Of a stretch of 64,000 nt of DNA, positions 26,800-40,160 are shown piece by piece; within the stretch, counting starts at the first letter, position 1; each line of letters begins with the position of its first letter. The position numbers and the translations under genes are program-made. Location of the stretch: NCBI RefSeq assembly GCF_029227915.1, contig NC_079881.1, positions 24,219,501-24,283,500 of the forward strand, given 5' to 3'. The DNA comes from Hydractinia symbiolongicarpus (lineage: Eukaryota; Cnidaria; Hydrozoa; Anthoathecata; Hydractiniidae). The notes below the pieces were generated by a model that was not told the DNA's origin, made no database searches, and saw nothing but the letters and a program-made list of their open reading frames with translations.

Positions 26800-27790
26800 T
26801 TGCGTCACATATTCGTACCAACATGTAGTTAGTGATTTTTTTCCGATATTACTAAGTTATATCGCTTTAAACAGTGAAACGACTGACTGTGGGACTTAAT
26901 TGAACTGATTCTGGACTGTGACCTTATAAATGTGATAAGTGAGCCAATTGGAGCCCAGGAAATAACATTCTTTTTAATTTGACGTTATTGCCGGAACTCA
27001 GCCATTACATTGGGCGCTGTGGTAGCGCTTCATTTAAAATTTTGATAAGTAAGTCATTTTTTACTGTGGGACGAATCCTAGCCGTTATCGCGCGCTGAAT
27101 AAATAGGAACAGTTTCAAAAACTACATTTCATTGACTTTCTAGCGGTATCAATCCGTATGAGTTACAACGGTTGCGTCACATATTCGTACCAACATGTAG
27201 TTAGTGATTTTTTTCCGATATTACTAAGTTATATCGCTTTAAACAGTGAAACGACTGACTGTGGGACTTAATTGAACTGATTCTGGACTGTGACCTTATA
27301 AATGTGATAAGTGAGCCAATTGGAGCCCAGGAAATAACATTCTTTTTAATTTGACGTTATTGCCGGAACTCAGCCATTACAATGGGCGCTGTGGTAGCGC
27401 TTCATTTAAAATTTTGATAAGTAAGTCATTTTTTACTGTGGGACGAATCCTAGCCGTTATCGCGCGCTGAAGAAATAGCGACAGTTTCAAAATCTACATT
27501 TCAATGACTTTCTAACGGTATCAGTCCGTTTGAGTTACAACAGTTGCGTCACATATTCGTGCCCACATGTATTTAGTGATTTTTATCCAATATTACTACG
27601 TTGCATCGCTTTTAACAGTGAAAAGATTGACTGTGGGACTTAATTGAACTGATTCTGGACTGTGACCTTATAAATGTGATAAGTGAGCCAATTGGAGCCC
27701 AGGAAATAACATTCTTTTTAATTTGACGTTATTGCCGGAACTCAGCCATTACAATGGGCGCTGTGGTAGCGCTTCATTTAAAATTTTGAT
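26800..27790 (+). repeat. Single-monomer local amplification (372-bp period)
   Basis: ACATGTAGTTAGTGA at 26,821 recurs at 27,193, 372 bp on, with near-identical flanks. The portion GAGCCCAGGAAATAACATTC through TTTGACGTTATTGCC appears three times (about 26,950, 27,321 and 27,695). Here the homogenised unit is the single monomer rather than a multi-monomer HOR. Confidence 0.82.
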
Positions 27791-27839
27791 AAATAAGTCA
27801 TTTCTATACTGTGGGACCAATCCTGGCCGTTAGCACGCA

Positions 27840-30800
27840 TTGAAGAAATACAGAGATCCTCAAAAACTACATTTCATTGACTTCTTCCCGGTATCAATCC
27901 GTTTGAGTTACAACGGTTGCGACACATATTCGTGCCAACATGTATTTAGTGATATCTTTCCGATATTACTAAGTTATATCGCTTTTAACAGTGAAACGAT
28001 TGACTCTGGGACTTAATTGAAGTAACTTTGGACTGAGACCTTATAAATGTGATAAATGAGCCAATTGGACTCCAAGAAATAACATTCTTCTTAATTCGAC
28101 ATGATTGCTGGAACTCAGCGATTACACTGGGCGCTGTGGTAGCGCTTTATTTAAAAATTAGGATAAATAAGTCACTTTTTGCTGTGGGACCAATCCAGGC
28201 CATTAGCACGCGCTGAGTAAATAGGAACAGTTTCCAAAACTACATTTCATTGAATTTCTAGTGGTATAAATTCGTTTGAGTTACAACGGTTGCGTCAAAT
28301 ATTCGTACGAACATATATTTAGCGATGTTATTCGAGTATTACTAGGTTGGATCGCTTTTAACAGTGAAAAGTTTGACCGAGGGACTTAATTGAAGTGACT
28401 TTGGACTTTGACCTTATAAATGTGATAAAAGAGCCTTTTCGACTACAAGAAATAACATTCTTCTCAATTTGACATGATTGCTGGAACTCAGCGATTGCAC
28501 TGTGCGCTGTGGTAGCGCTTTATATAAAAATTAAGATAAATAAGTCATTTTTTACTGTGGGACCAATCCTAGTCGTTAGTTTGCGCTGAAAAAATAGAGA
28601 CAGTTTTAAAAACTACATTTCATTGACTTTCTAACGGTGTCAATCCGTTTGAGTTACAACAGTTGCGTCACATATTCGTGCCCACATGTATTTAGTGATT
28701 TTTATCCGATATTACTACGTTGCATTGCTTTTAACAGTGAAAAGATTGACTGTGGGACTTAATTGAACTGATTCTGGACCGTGACCTTATAAATGTCATA
28801 AATGAGCCAATTGGTCTCCAAGAAATAACATTCTTTTTAATTTGACATGATTGCTGGAATTCCGCGATTACATTAGTCTCTGTGGTAGCGCTTTATTTAA
28901 AAATGTAGATGAAAAAGTCTTTTTTTACTGTAGGACCAATCCTGGCCGTTAGCACGCGTTGAATGAATAGGAACAGTTTCAAAGACTGCATTTCATTGAC
29001 TTTCTAGCGGTATAAATCCGTTTGAGTTACTACGGTTGTGTCACATATTCGCACCAACATGTAATTAGCGATAGTGTTCGGATATTACTAGGCTGCATCG
29101 CTTTTAACAGTGAAACCTACAGCTCTGGGACTTAACTGAACTGATTTTGCACTTTGACCTTATAAATGAGATAAATGAGCCAATTTGACTACAAGAAATA
29201 ACAGTGTTCTTAATTTGACATGATTGGTGGAACTCAGCGATTACACTGGGTGCTGTGGTAGCGCTTTATTTAAAAATTAAGATAGATAAGTCTTTCTATA
29301 CTGTGGGACCAATCCTGGCCATTAGCACGCGTTGAAGAAATACAGAGATCCTCAAAAACTACATTTCATTGACTTCTTGCCGGTATCAATCCGCTTGAGT
29401 TACAACGGTTGCGACACATATTCGTGCCAACATGTATTTAGTGATATCTTTCCGATATTACTAAGTTATATCGCTTTTAACAGTGAAACGATTGACTCTG
29501 GGACTTAATTGAAGTAACTTTGGACTGAGACCTTATAAATGTGATAAATGAGCCAATTGGACTCCAAGAAATAACATTCTTCTTAATTCGACATGATTGC
29601 TGGAACTCAGCGATTACACTGGGCGCTGTGGTAGCGCTTTATTTAAAAATTAGGATAAATAAGTCACTTTTTGCTGTGGGACCAATCCAGGCCATTAGCA
29701 CGCGCTGAGTAAATAGGAACAGTTTCCAAAACTACATTTCATTGAATTTCTAGTGGTATAAATTCGTTTGAGTTACAACGGTTGCGTCAAATATTCGTAC
29801 GAACATATATTTAGCGATGTTATTCGAGTATTACTAGGTTGGATCGCTTTTAACAGTGAAACGTTTGACCGAGGGACTTAATTGAAGTGACTTTGGACTT
29901 TGACCTTATAAATGTGATAAAAGAGCCTTTTCGACTACAAGAAATAACATTCTTCTCAATTTGACATGATTGCTGGAACTCAGCGATTGCACTGTGCGCT
30001 GTGGTAGCGCTTTATATAAAAATTAAGATAAATAAGTCATTTTTTACTGTGGGACCAATCCTAGTCGTTAGTTTGCGCTGAAAAAATAGAGACAGTTTTA
30101 AAAACTACATTTCATTGACTTTCTAACGGTGTCAATCCGTTTGAGTTACAACAGTTGCGTCACATATTCGTGCCCACATGTATTTAGTGATTTTTATCCG
30201 ATATTACTACGTTGCATTGCTTTTAACAGTGAAAAGATTGACTGTGGGACTTAATTGAACTGATTCTGGACCGTGACCTTATAAATGTCATAAATGAGCC
30301 AATTGGTCTCCAAGAAATAACATTCTTTTTAATTTGACATGATTGCTGGAATTCCGCGATTACATTAGTGTCTGTGGTAGCGCTTTATTTAAAAATGTAG
30401 ATGAAAAAGTCTTTTTTTACTGTAGGACCAATCCTGGCCGTTAGCACGCGTTGAATGAATAGGAACAGTTTCAAAGACTGCATTTCATTGACTTTCTAGC
30501 GGTATAAATCCGTTTGAGTTACTACGGTTGTGTCACATATTCGCACCAACATGTAATTAGCGATAGTGTTCGGATATTACTAGGCTGCATCGCTTTTAAC
30601 AGTGAAACCTACCCCTCTGGGACTTAACTGAACTGATTTTGCACTTTGACCTTATAAATGAGATAAATGAGCCAATTTGACTACAAGAAATAACAGTGTT
30701 CTTAATTTGACATGATTGGTGGAACTCAGCGATTACACTGGGTGCTGTGGTAGCGCTTTATTTAAAAATTAAGATAGATAAGTCTTTCTATACTGTGGGA

Positions 30801-33400
30801 CCAATCCTGGCCATTAGCACGCGTTGAAGAAATACAGAGATCCTCAAAAACTACATTTCATTGACTTCTTGCCGGTATCAATCCGCTTGAGTTACAACGG
30901 TTGCGACACATATTCGTGCCAACATGTATTTAGTGATATCTTTCCGATATTACTAAGTTATATCGCTTTTAACAGTGAAACGATTGACTCTGGGACTTAA
31001 TTGAAATAACTTTGGACTGAGACCTTATAAATGTGATAAATGAGCCAATTGGACTCCAAGGAATAACATTCTTCTTAATTCGACATGATTGCTGGAACTC
31101 AGCGATTACACTGGGCGCTGTGGTAGCGCTTTATTTAAAAATTAGGATAAATAAGTCACTTTTTGCTGTGGGACCAATCCAGGCCGTTAGCACGCGCTGA
31201 GTAAATAGGAACAGTTTCCAAAACTACATTTCATTGAATTTCTAGTGGTATAAATTCGTTTGAGTTACAACGGTTGCGTCAAATATTCGTACGAACATAT
31301 ATTTAGCGATATTATTCGAGTATTACTAGGTTGGATCGCTTTTAACAGTGAAACGTTTGACTGAGGGACTTAATTGAAGTGACTTTGGACTTTGACCTTA
31401 TAAATGTGCTAAAAGAGCCTTTTCGACTACAAGAAATAACATTCTTCTCAATTTGACATGATTGCTGGAACTCAGCGATTACACTGTGCGCTGTGGTAGC
31501 GCTTTATATAAAAATTAAGATAAATAAGTCATTTTTTACTGTGGGACCAATCCTAGTCGTTAGTTTGCGCTGAAAAAATAGAGACAGTTTTAAAAACTAC
31601 ATTTCATTGATTTTCTAACGGTGTCAATCCGTTTGAGTTACAACAGTTGCGTCACATATTCGTGCCCACATGTATTTAGTGATTTTTATCCGATATTACT
31701 ACGTTGCATCGCTTTTAACAGTGAAACCATTGACTGTGGGACTTAATTGAACTGATTCTGGAGCGTGACCTTATAAATGTCATAAATGAGCCAATTGGTC
31801 TCCAAGAAATAACATTCTTTTTAATTTGATATGATTGCTGGAATTCTGCGATTACATTAGTCTCTGTGGTAGCGCTTTATTTAAAAATGTAGATGAAAAA
31901 GTCTTTTTTTACTGTAGGACCAATCCTGGTCGTTAGCACGCGTTGAATGAATAGGAACAGTTTCAAAGACTGCATTTCATTGACTTTCTAGCGGTATAAA
32001 TCCGTTTGAGTTACTACGGTTGTGTCACATATTCGCACCAACATGTAATTAGCGATAGTGTTCGGATATTACTAGGCTGCATCGCTTTTAACAGTGAAAC
32101 CTACCCCTCTGGGACTTAACTGAACTGATTTTGCACTTTGACCTTATAAATGAGATAAATGAGCCAATTTGACTACAAGAAATAACAGTGTTCTTAATTT
32201 GACATGATTGGTGGAACTCAGCGATAACACTGGGTGCTGTGGTAGCGCTTTATTTAAAAATTAAGATAGATAAGTCTTTCTATACTGTGGGACCAATCAT
32301 GGCCGTTAGCACGCGTTGAAGAAGTAGAGAGATCCTCAAAAACTACATTTCATTGACTTCTTGCCGGTATCAATCCGTTTGAGTTACAACGGTTGCGACA
32401 CATATTCGTGCCAACATGTATTTAGTGATTTTTATCCGATATTACTACGTTGCATCGCTTTTAACAGTGAAACCATTGACTGTGGGACTTAATTGAACTG
32501 ATTCTGGACCGTGACCTTATAAATGTCATAAATGAGCGAATTGGTCTCCAAGAAATAACATTCTTTTTAATTTGATATGATTGCTGGAATTCCGCGATTA
32601 CATTAGTCTCTGTGGTAGCGCTTTATTTAAAAATGTAGATGAAAAAGTCTTTTTTTACTGTAGGACCAATCCTGGCCGTTAGCACGCGTTGAATGAATAG
32701 GAACAGTTTCAAAGACTGCATTTCATTGACTTTCTAGCGGTATAAATCCGTTTGAGTTACTACGGTTGTGTCACATATTCGCACCAACATGTAATTAGCG
32801 ATAGTGTTCGGATATTACTAGGCTGCATCGCTTTTAACAGTGAAACCTACCCCTCTGGGACTTAACTGAACTGATTTTGCACTTTGACCTTATAAATGAG
32901 ATAAATGAGCCAATTTGACTACAAGAAATAACAGTGTTCTTAATTTGACATGATTGGTGGAACTCAGCGATTACACTGGGTGCTGTGGTAGCGCTTTATT
33001 TAAAAATTAAGATAGATAAGTCTTTCTATACTGTGGGACCAATCATGGCCGTTAGCACGCGTTGAAGAAATAGAGAGATCCTCAAAAACTACATTTCATT
33101 GACTTCTTGCCGGTATCAATCCGTTTGAGTTACAATGGTTGCGACACATATTCGTGCCAACATGTATTTAGTGATATCTTTCCGATATTACTAAGTTATA
33201 TCGCTTTTAACAGTGAAACGATTGACTCTGGGACTTAATTGAAGTAACTTTGGACTGAGACCTTATAAATGTGATAAATGAGCCAATTGGACTCCAAGGA
33301 ATAACATTCTTCTTAATTCGACATGATTGCTGGAATTCAGCGACTACACTAGGCTCTGTGGTAAGGCTTAATTTAAAAATTTAGATAAGTGAGTCTTTTT
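27840..33400 (+). repeat. 4-mer higher-order repeat array (1,492 bp)
   Basis: The marker GAAAAAGTCTTTTTTTACTG occurs at 28,911, 30,403 and 31,895 (two steps of 1,492 bp) and then at 32,641 (746 bp, a half unit). The marker TGAAGAAATACAGAGATCCT and its close variants at 27,841, 29,332, 30,825 and 32,317 show the same period. That gives three near-identical four-monomer units, then a partial unit lacking two monomers, fading at about 33.4 kb. Confidence 0.9.
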
Positions 33401-36400
33401 TTACTATGGGACCAATCCTGGCCGTTAGCACGCGCTGAAGAAATAGAGACATTCTCAAAACTACATTTCATTGACTTCTTGGCGGTATCAATCCGTTTGA
33501 GTTACAACGGTTGCGTCACATAGTCGTACCAACATGTGTTTAGATATTCTTTTCCGATATTACTAAGTTGTATTGCTTTTAACAGTAAAAAGATTGACTG
33601 TATGACTTAATTGAACTAATTCTCGACTGTGACCTTATAAATGTGATAAGTGAGCCAACTGGACCCCAAGAAATAACATTGTTCTTAATTTGAGATGATT
33701 GCTGGAACTCAGCGATTACACTGGGCGCTGTGGTAGCGCTTTATTTAAAAGTTAGGATAAATAAGTCATTTTTTACTGTGGGACCACTCCTAGCCGTTAG
33801 TTCGCGCTGAAGAAAAAGAGACAGTTTCAAAAACTACATTTCATTGACTTCCTAACGGTATCAATCCGCTTCAGTTACAACGGTTGTGTCACATATTCGT
33901 ACCAACTTGTATTTATCGATATTGTTCTCATATTACTAGGTTGCATGGCTTTTTACAGTGAAACGATTGACTGTGGGACTTAATTGAACTGATTTTGAAA
34001 TGCGACCTTATAAATGTTATAAGTGAGCCAACTGGACTCCAAGAAATATCATTCTTCTTAATTTGACATGATTGCCGGAACTCAGCGATTACACTGGATG
34101 CTGTGGTAGCGCTTCATTTAAAAATTAAGACAAAAAAGTCATTTTTTACTGTAGGACCAATCCTAGCCGTTAGCGCGCGCTGAAGAAATAGAGACAGTTT
34201 CAAATACTACAATTCACTGGCTTTCTAACGGTGTCAGTCCGTTCCAGATACAACGGTTGGGTCACATATTCGTACCAACATGTATTTAGGGATATTTTTC
34301 AAATTTTACTATGTTGCATCGCTTTTAACAGTGAAACGATTGACTCTGGGACTTAATTGAACTGATTCTGTACCGTGACCTTATAAATGTTATAAATGAG
34401 CCAATTGGTCTCCAAGAAATAACATTCTTTTTAATTTGACATGATTGCTGGAATTCCGCGATTACATTAGTCTCTGTGGTAGCGCTTTATTTAAAAATGT
34501 AGATGAAAAAGTCTTTTTTTACTGTAGGACCAATCCTGGCCGTTAGCACGCGTTGAATGAATAGGAACAGTTTCAAAGACTGCATTTCATTGACTTTCTA
34601 GCGGTATAAATCCGTTTGAGTTACTACGGTTGCGTCACATATTCGCACCAACATGTAATTAGCGATAGTGTTCGGATATTACTAGGCTGCATCGCTTTTA
34701 ACAGTGAAACCTACCCCTCTGGGACTTAACTCAACTGATTTTGCACTTTGACCTTATAAATGAGATAAATGAGCCAATTTGATTACAAGAAATAACAGTG
34801 TTCTTAATTTGACATGATTGGTGGAACTCAGCGATTACACTGGGTGCTGTGGTAGCGCTTTATTTAAGATTAAGATAGATAAGTCTTTCTATACTGTGGG
34901 ACCAATCGTGGCCGTTAGCACGCGTCGAAGAAATAGAGAGATCCTCAAAAACTACATTTCATTGACTTCTTGCCGGTATCAATCCGTTTGAGTTACAACG
35001 GTTGCGACACATATTCGTGCCAACATGTATTTAGTGATATCTTTCCGATATTACTAAGTTATATCGCTTTTAACAGTGAAACGATTGACTCTGGGACTTA
35101 ATTGAAGTAACTTGGACTGAGACCTAATAAATGTGATAAATGAGCCAATTGGACTCCAAGGAATAACATTCTTCTTAATTCGACATGATTGCTGGAATTC
35201 AGCGATTACACTAGGCTCTGTGTTAGCGCTTAATTTAAAAATTTAGATAAGTAAGTCTTTTTTTACTATGGGACCAATCCTGGCCGTTAGCACGCGCTGA
35301 AGAAATAGAGACATTCTCAAAGACTACATTTCATTGACTTCTTGGCGGTATCAATCCGTTTGAGTTACAACGGTTGCGTCACATAGTCGTACCAACATGT
35401 GTTTAGATATTCTTTTCCGATATTACTAAGTTGTATCGCTTTTAACAGTAAAAAGATTGACTGTATGTTTTAATTGAACTAATTCTGGACTGTGACCTTA
35501 TAAATGTGATAAGTGAGCCAACTGGACCCCAAGAAAAAACATTGTTCTTAATTTGACATGATTGCTGGAACTCAGCGATTACACTGGGCGCTGTGGTAGC
35601 GCTTTATTTAAAAATTAGGATAAATAAGTCATTTTTTACTGTGGGACCACTCCTAGCCGTTAGTTCGCGCTGAAGAAAAAGAGACAGTTTCAAAAACTAC
35701 ATTTCATTGACTTCCTAACGGTATCAATCCGCTTCAGTTACAACGGTTGTGTCACATATTCGTACCAACTTGTATTTATCGATATTGTTCTCATATTACT
35801 AGGTTGCATGGCTTTTTACAGTGAAACGATTGACTGTGGGACTTAATTGAACTGATTTTGAAATGCGACCTTATAAATGTTATAAGTGAGCCAACTGGAC
35901 TCCAAGAAATGTCATTCTTCTTAATTTGACATGATTGCCGGAACTCAGCGATTACACTGGATGCTGTGGTAGCGCTTCATTTAAAAATTAAGACAAAAAA
36001 GTCATTTTTTACTGTAGGACCAATCCTAGCCGTTAGCGCGCGCTGAAGAAATAGAGACAGTTTCAAATACTACAATTCACTGGCTTTCTAACGGTGTCAG
36101 TCCGTTCCAGATACAACGGTTGGGTCACATATTCGTACCAACATGTATTTAGGGATATTTTTCAAATTTTACTATGTTGCATCGCTTTTAACAGTGAAAC
36201 GATTGACTCTGGGACTTAATTGAACTGATTCTGTACCGTGACCTTATAAATGTTATAAATGAGCCAATTGGTCTCCAAGAAATAACATTCTTTTTAATTT
36301 GACATGATTGCTGGAATTCTGCGATTACATTAGTCTCTGTGGTAGCGCTTTATTTAAAAATGTAGATGAAAAAGTCTTTTTTTACTGTAGGACCAATCCT

Positions 36401-39400
36401 GGCCGTTAGCACGCGTTGAATGAATAGGAACAGTTTCAAAGACTGCATTTCATTGACTTTCTAGCGGTATAAATCCGTTTGAGTTACTACGGTTGCGTCA
36501 CATATTCGCACCAACATGTAATTAGCGATAGTGTTCGGATATTACTAGGCTGCATCGCTTTTAACAGTGAAACCTACCCCTCTGGGACTTAACTCAACTG
36601 ATTTTGCACTTTGACCTTATAAATGAGATAAATGAGCCAATTTGACTACAAGAAATAACAGTGTTCTTAATTTGACATGATTGGTGGAACTCAGCGATTA
36701 CACTGGGTGCTGTGGTAGCGCTTTATTTAAGATTAAGATAGATAAGTCTTTCTATACTGTGGGACCAATCGTGGCCGTTAGCACGCGTCGAAGAAATAGA
36801 GAGATCCTCAAAAACTACATTTCATTGACTTCTTGCCGGTATCAATCCGTTTGAGTTACAACGGTTGCGACACATATTCGTGCCAACATGTATTTAGTGA
36901 TAGTGTTCGGATATTACTAGGCTGCATCGCTTTTAACAGTGAAACCTACCCCTCTGGGACTTAACTCAACTGATTTTGCACTTTGACCTTATAAATGAGA
37001 TAAATGAGCCAATTTGATTACAAGAAATAACAGTGTTCTTAATTTGACATGATTGGTGGAACTCAGCGATTACACTGGGTGCTGTGGTAGCGCTTTATTT
37101 AAGATTAAGATAGATAAGTCTTTCTATACTGTGGGACCAATCGTGGCCGTTAGCACGCGTCGAAGAAATAGAGAGATCCTCAAAAACTACATTTCATTGA
37201 CTTCTTGCCGGTATCAATCCGTTTGAGTTACAACGGTTGCGACACATATTCGTGCCAACATGTATTTAGTGATATCTTTCCGATATTACTAAGTTATATC
37301 GCTTTTAACAGTGAAACGATTGACTCTGGGACTTAATTCAAGTAACTTGGACTGAGACCTAATAAATGTGATAAATGAGCCAATTGGACTCCAAGGAATA
37401 ACATTCTTCTTAATTCGACATGATTGCTGGAATTCAGCGATTACACTAGGCTCTGTGTTAGCGCTTAATTTAAAAATTTAGATAAGTAAGTCTTTTTTTA
37501 CTATGGGACCAATCCTGGCCGTTAGCACGCGCTGAAGAAATAGAGACATTCTCAAAGACTACATTTCATTGACTTCTTGGCGGTATCAATCCGTTTGAGT
37601 TACAACGGTTGCGTCACATAGTCGTACCAACATGTGTTTAGATATTCTTTTCCGATATTACTAAGTTGTATCGCTTTTAACAGTAAAAAGATTGACTGTA
37701 TGTTTTAATTGAACTAATTCTGGACTGTGACCTTATAAATGTGATAAGTGAGCCAACTGGACCCCAAGAAAAAACATTGTTCTTAATTTGACATGATTGC
37801 TGGAACTCAGCGATTACACTGGGCGCTGTGGTAGCGCTTTATTTAAAAATTAGGATAAATAAGTCATTTTTTACTGTGGGACCACTCCTAGCCGTTAGTT
37901 CGCGCTGAAGAAAAAGAGACAGTTTCAAAAACTACATTTCATTGACTTCCTAACGGTATCAATCCGCTTCAGTTACAACGGTTGTGTCACATATTCGTAC
38001 CAACTTGTATTTATCGATATTGTTCTCATATTACTAGGTTGCATGGCTTTTTACAGTGAAACGATTGACTGTGGGACTTAATTGAACTGATTTTGAAATG
38101 CGACCTTATAAATGTTATAAGTGAGCCAACTGGACTCCAAGAAATGTCATTCTTCTTAATTTGACATGATTGCCGGAACTCAGCGATTACACTGGATGCT
38201 GTGGTAGCGCTTCATTTAAAAATTAAGACAAAAAAGTCATTTTTTACTGTAGGACCAATCCTAGCCGTTAGCGCGCGCTGAAGAAATAGAGACAGTTTCA
38301 AATACTACAATTCACTGGCTTTCTAACGGTGTCAGTCCGTTCCAGATACAACGGTTGGGTCACATATTCGTACCAACATGTATTTAGGGATATTTTTCAA
38401 ATTTTACTATGTTGCATCGCTTTTAACAGTGAAACGATTGACTCTGGGACTTAATTGAACTGATTCTGTACCGTGACCTTATAAATGTTATAAATGAGCC
38501 AATTGGTCTCCAAGAAATAACATTCTTTTTAATTTGACATGATTGCTGGAATTCCGCGATTACATTAGTCTCTGTGGTAGCGCTTTATTTAAAAATGTAG
38601 ATGAAAAAGTCTTTTTTTACTGTAGGACCAATCCTGGCCGTTAGCACGCGTTGAATGAATAGGAACAGTTTCAAAGACTGCATTTCATTGACTTTCTAGC
38701 GGTATAAATCCGTTTGAGTTACTACGGTTGCGTCACATATTCGCACCAACATGTAATTAGCGATAGTGTTCGGATATTACTAGGCTGCATCGCTTTTAAC
38801 AGTGAAACCTACCCCTCTGGGACTTAACTCAACTGATTTTGCACTTTGACCTTATAAATGAGATAAATGAGCCAATTTGACTACAAGAAATAACAGTGTT
38901 CTTAATTTGACATGATTGGTGGAACTCAGCGATTACACTGGGTGCTGTGGTAGCGCTTTATTTAAGATTAAGATAGATAAGTCTTTCTATACTGTGGGAC
39001 CAATCGTGGCCGTTAGCACGCGTCGAAGAAATAGAGAGATCCTCAAAAACTACATTTCATTGACTTCTTGCCGGTATCAATCCGTTTGAGTTACAACGGT
39101 TGCGACACATATTCGTGCCAACATGTATTTAGTGATATCTTTCCGATATTACTAAGTTATATCGCTTTTAACAGTGAAACGATTGACTCTGGGACTTAAT
39201 TGAAGTAACTTGGACTGAGACCTAATAAATGTGATAAATGAGCCAATTGGACTCCAAGGAATAACATTCTTCTTAATTCGACATGATTGCTGGAATTCAG
39301 CGATTACACTAGGCTCTGTGTTAGCGCTTAATTTAAAAATTTAGATAAGTAAGTCTTTTTTTACTATGGGACCAATCCTGGCCGTTAGCACGCGCTGAAG

Positions 39401-40160
39401 AAATAGAGACATTCTCAAAGACTACATTTCATTGACTTCTTGGCGGTATCAATCCGTTTGAGTTACAACGGTTGCGTCACATAGTCGTACCAACATGTGT
39501 TTAGATATTCTTTTCCGATATTACTAAGTTGTATCGCTTTTAACAGTAAAAAGATTGACTGTATGTTTTAATTGAACTGATTTTGAACTGCGACCTTATA
39601 AATGTTATAAGTGAGCCAACTGGACTCCAAGAAATGTCATTCTTCTGAATTTGACATGATTGCCGGAACTCAGCGATTACACTGGATGCTGTGGTAGCGC
39701 TTCATTTAAAAATAAGGACAAAAAAGTCATTTTTTACTGTAGGACCAATCCTAGCCGTTAGCGCGCGTTGAAGAAATAGAGACAGTTTCAAATACTACAA
39801 TTCACTGGCTTTCTAACGGTGTCAGTCCGTTCGAGATACAACGGTTGGGTCACATATTCGTACCAACATGTATTTAGGGATATTTTTCAAATTTTACTAT
39901 GTTGCATCGCTTTTAACAGTGAAACGATTGACTGTGGGACTTAATTGAACTCATTCTGGACTGTGACCTTATAAATGTGACAAATGAGCCAATTGGACTG
40001 CGAGAAATAACATTCCTCCTAATTTGACATGATTGCTGGAATTCCACGATTACAATGGGCGCTGTGGTAGCGCTTAATTTAAAAATTTAGATAAGTAAGT
40101 CTTTTTTTACTATGGGACCAATCCTGGCCGTTAGCACGCGTTGAAGAAATAGAGACATTC
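33400..40160 (+). repeat. 5-mer higher-order repeat array (1,863 bp, one copy 2,235 bp)
   Basis: ATTCTCAAA at 33,451, 35,313, 37,548 and 39,411 gives steps of 1,862, 2,235 and 1,863 bp, followed by a 746-bp step to 40,157. The 2,235-bp copy carries one extra monomer: the segment from TAGTGTTCGGATATTACTAG near 36,902 to about 37,270 duplicates the monomer before it. Two of the five monomer subtypes are shared with the 4-mer array immediately upstream, so the 5-mer probably derives from or exchanged with it. Confidence 0.89.

Larger units (their letters stand above)
16160..27840 (+). repeat. Diverged satellite patchwork (block 2)
   Basis: All sequence is still satellite monomer, but neighbouring monomers differ more than in block 1 and no single HOR period runs throughout. 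Recurrent multi-monomer segments exist. A 3- to 4-mer run carrying GGAGTGTGGCCTTTAAATG is found from about 16,060, 21,655 and 23,890. A run near 22,840-23,300 recurs near 25,830-26,290 (offset about 2,990 bp). No gene is seen in this interval. Confidence 0.85.
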
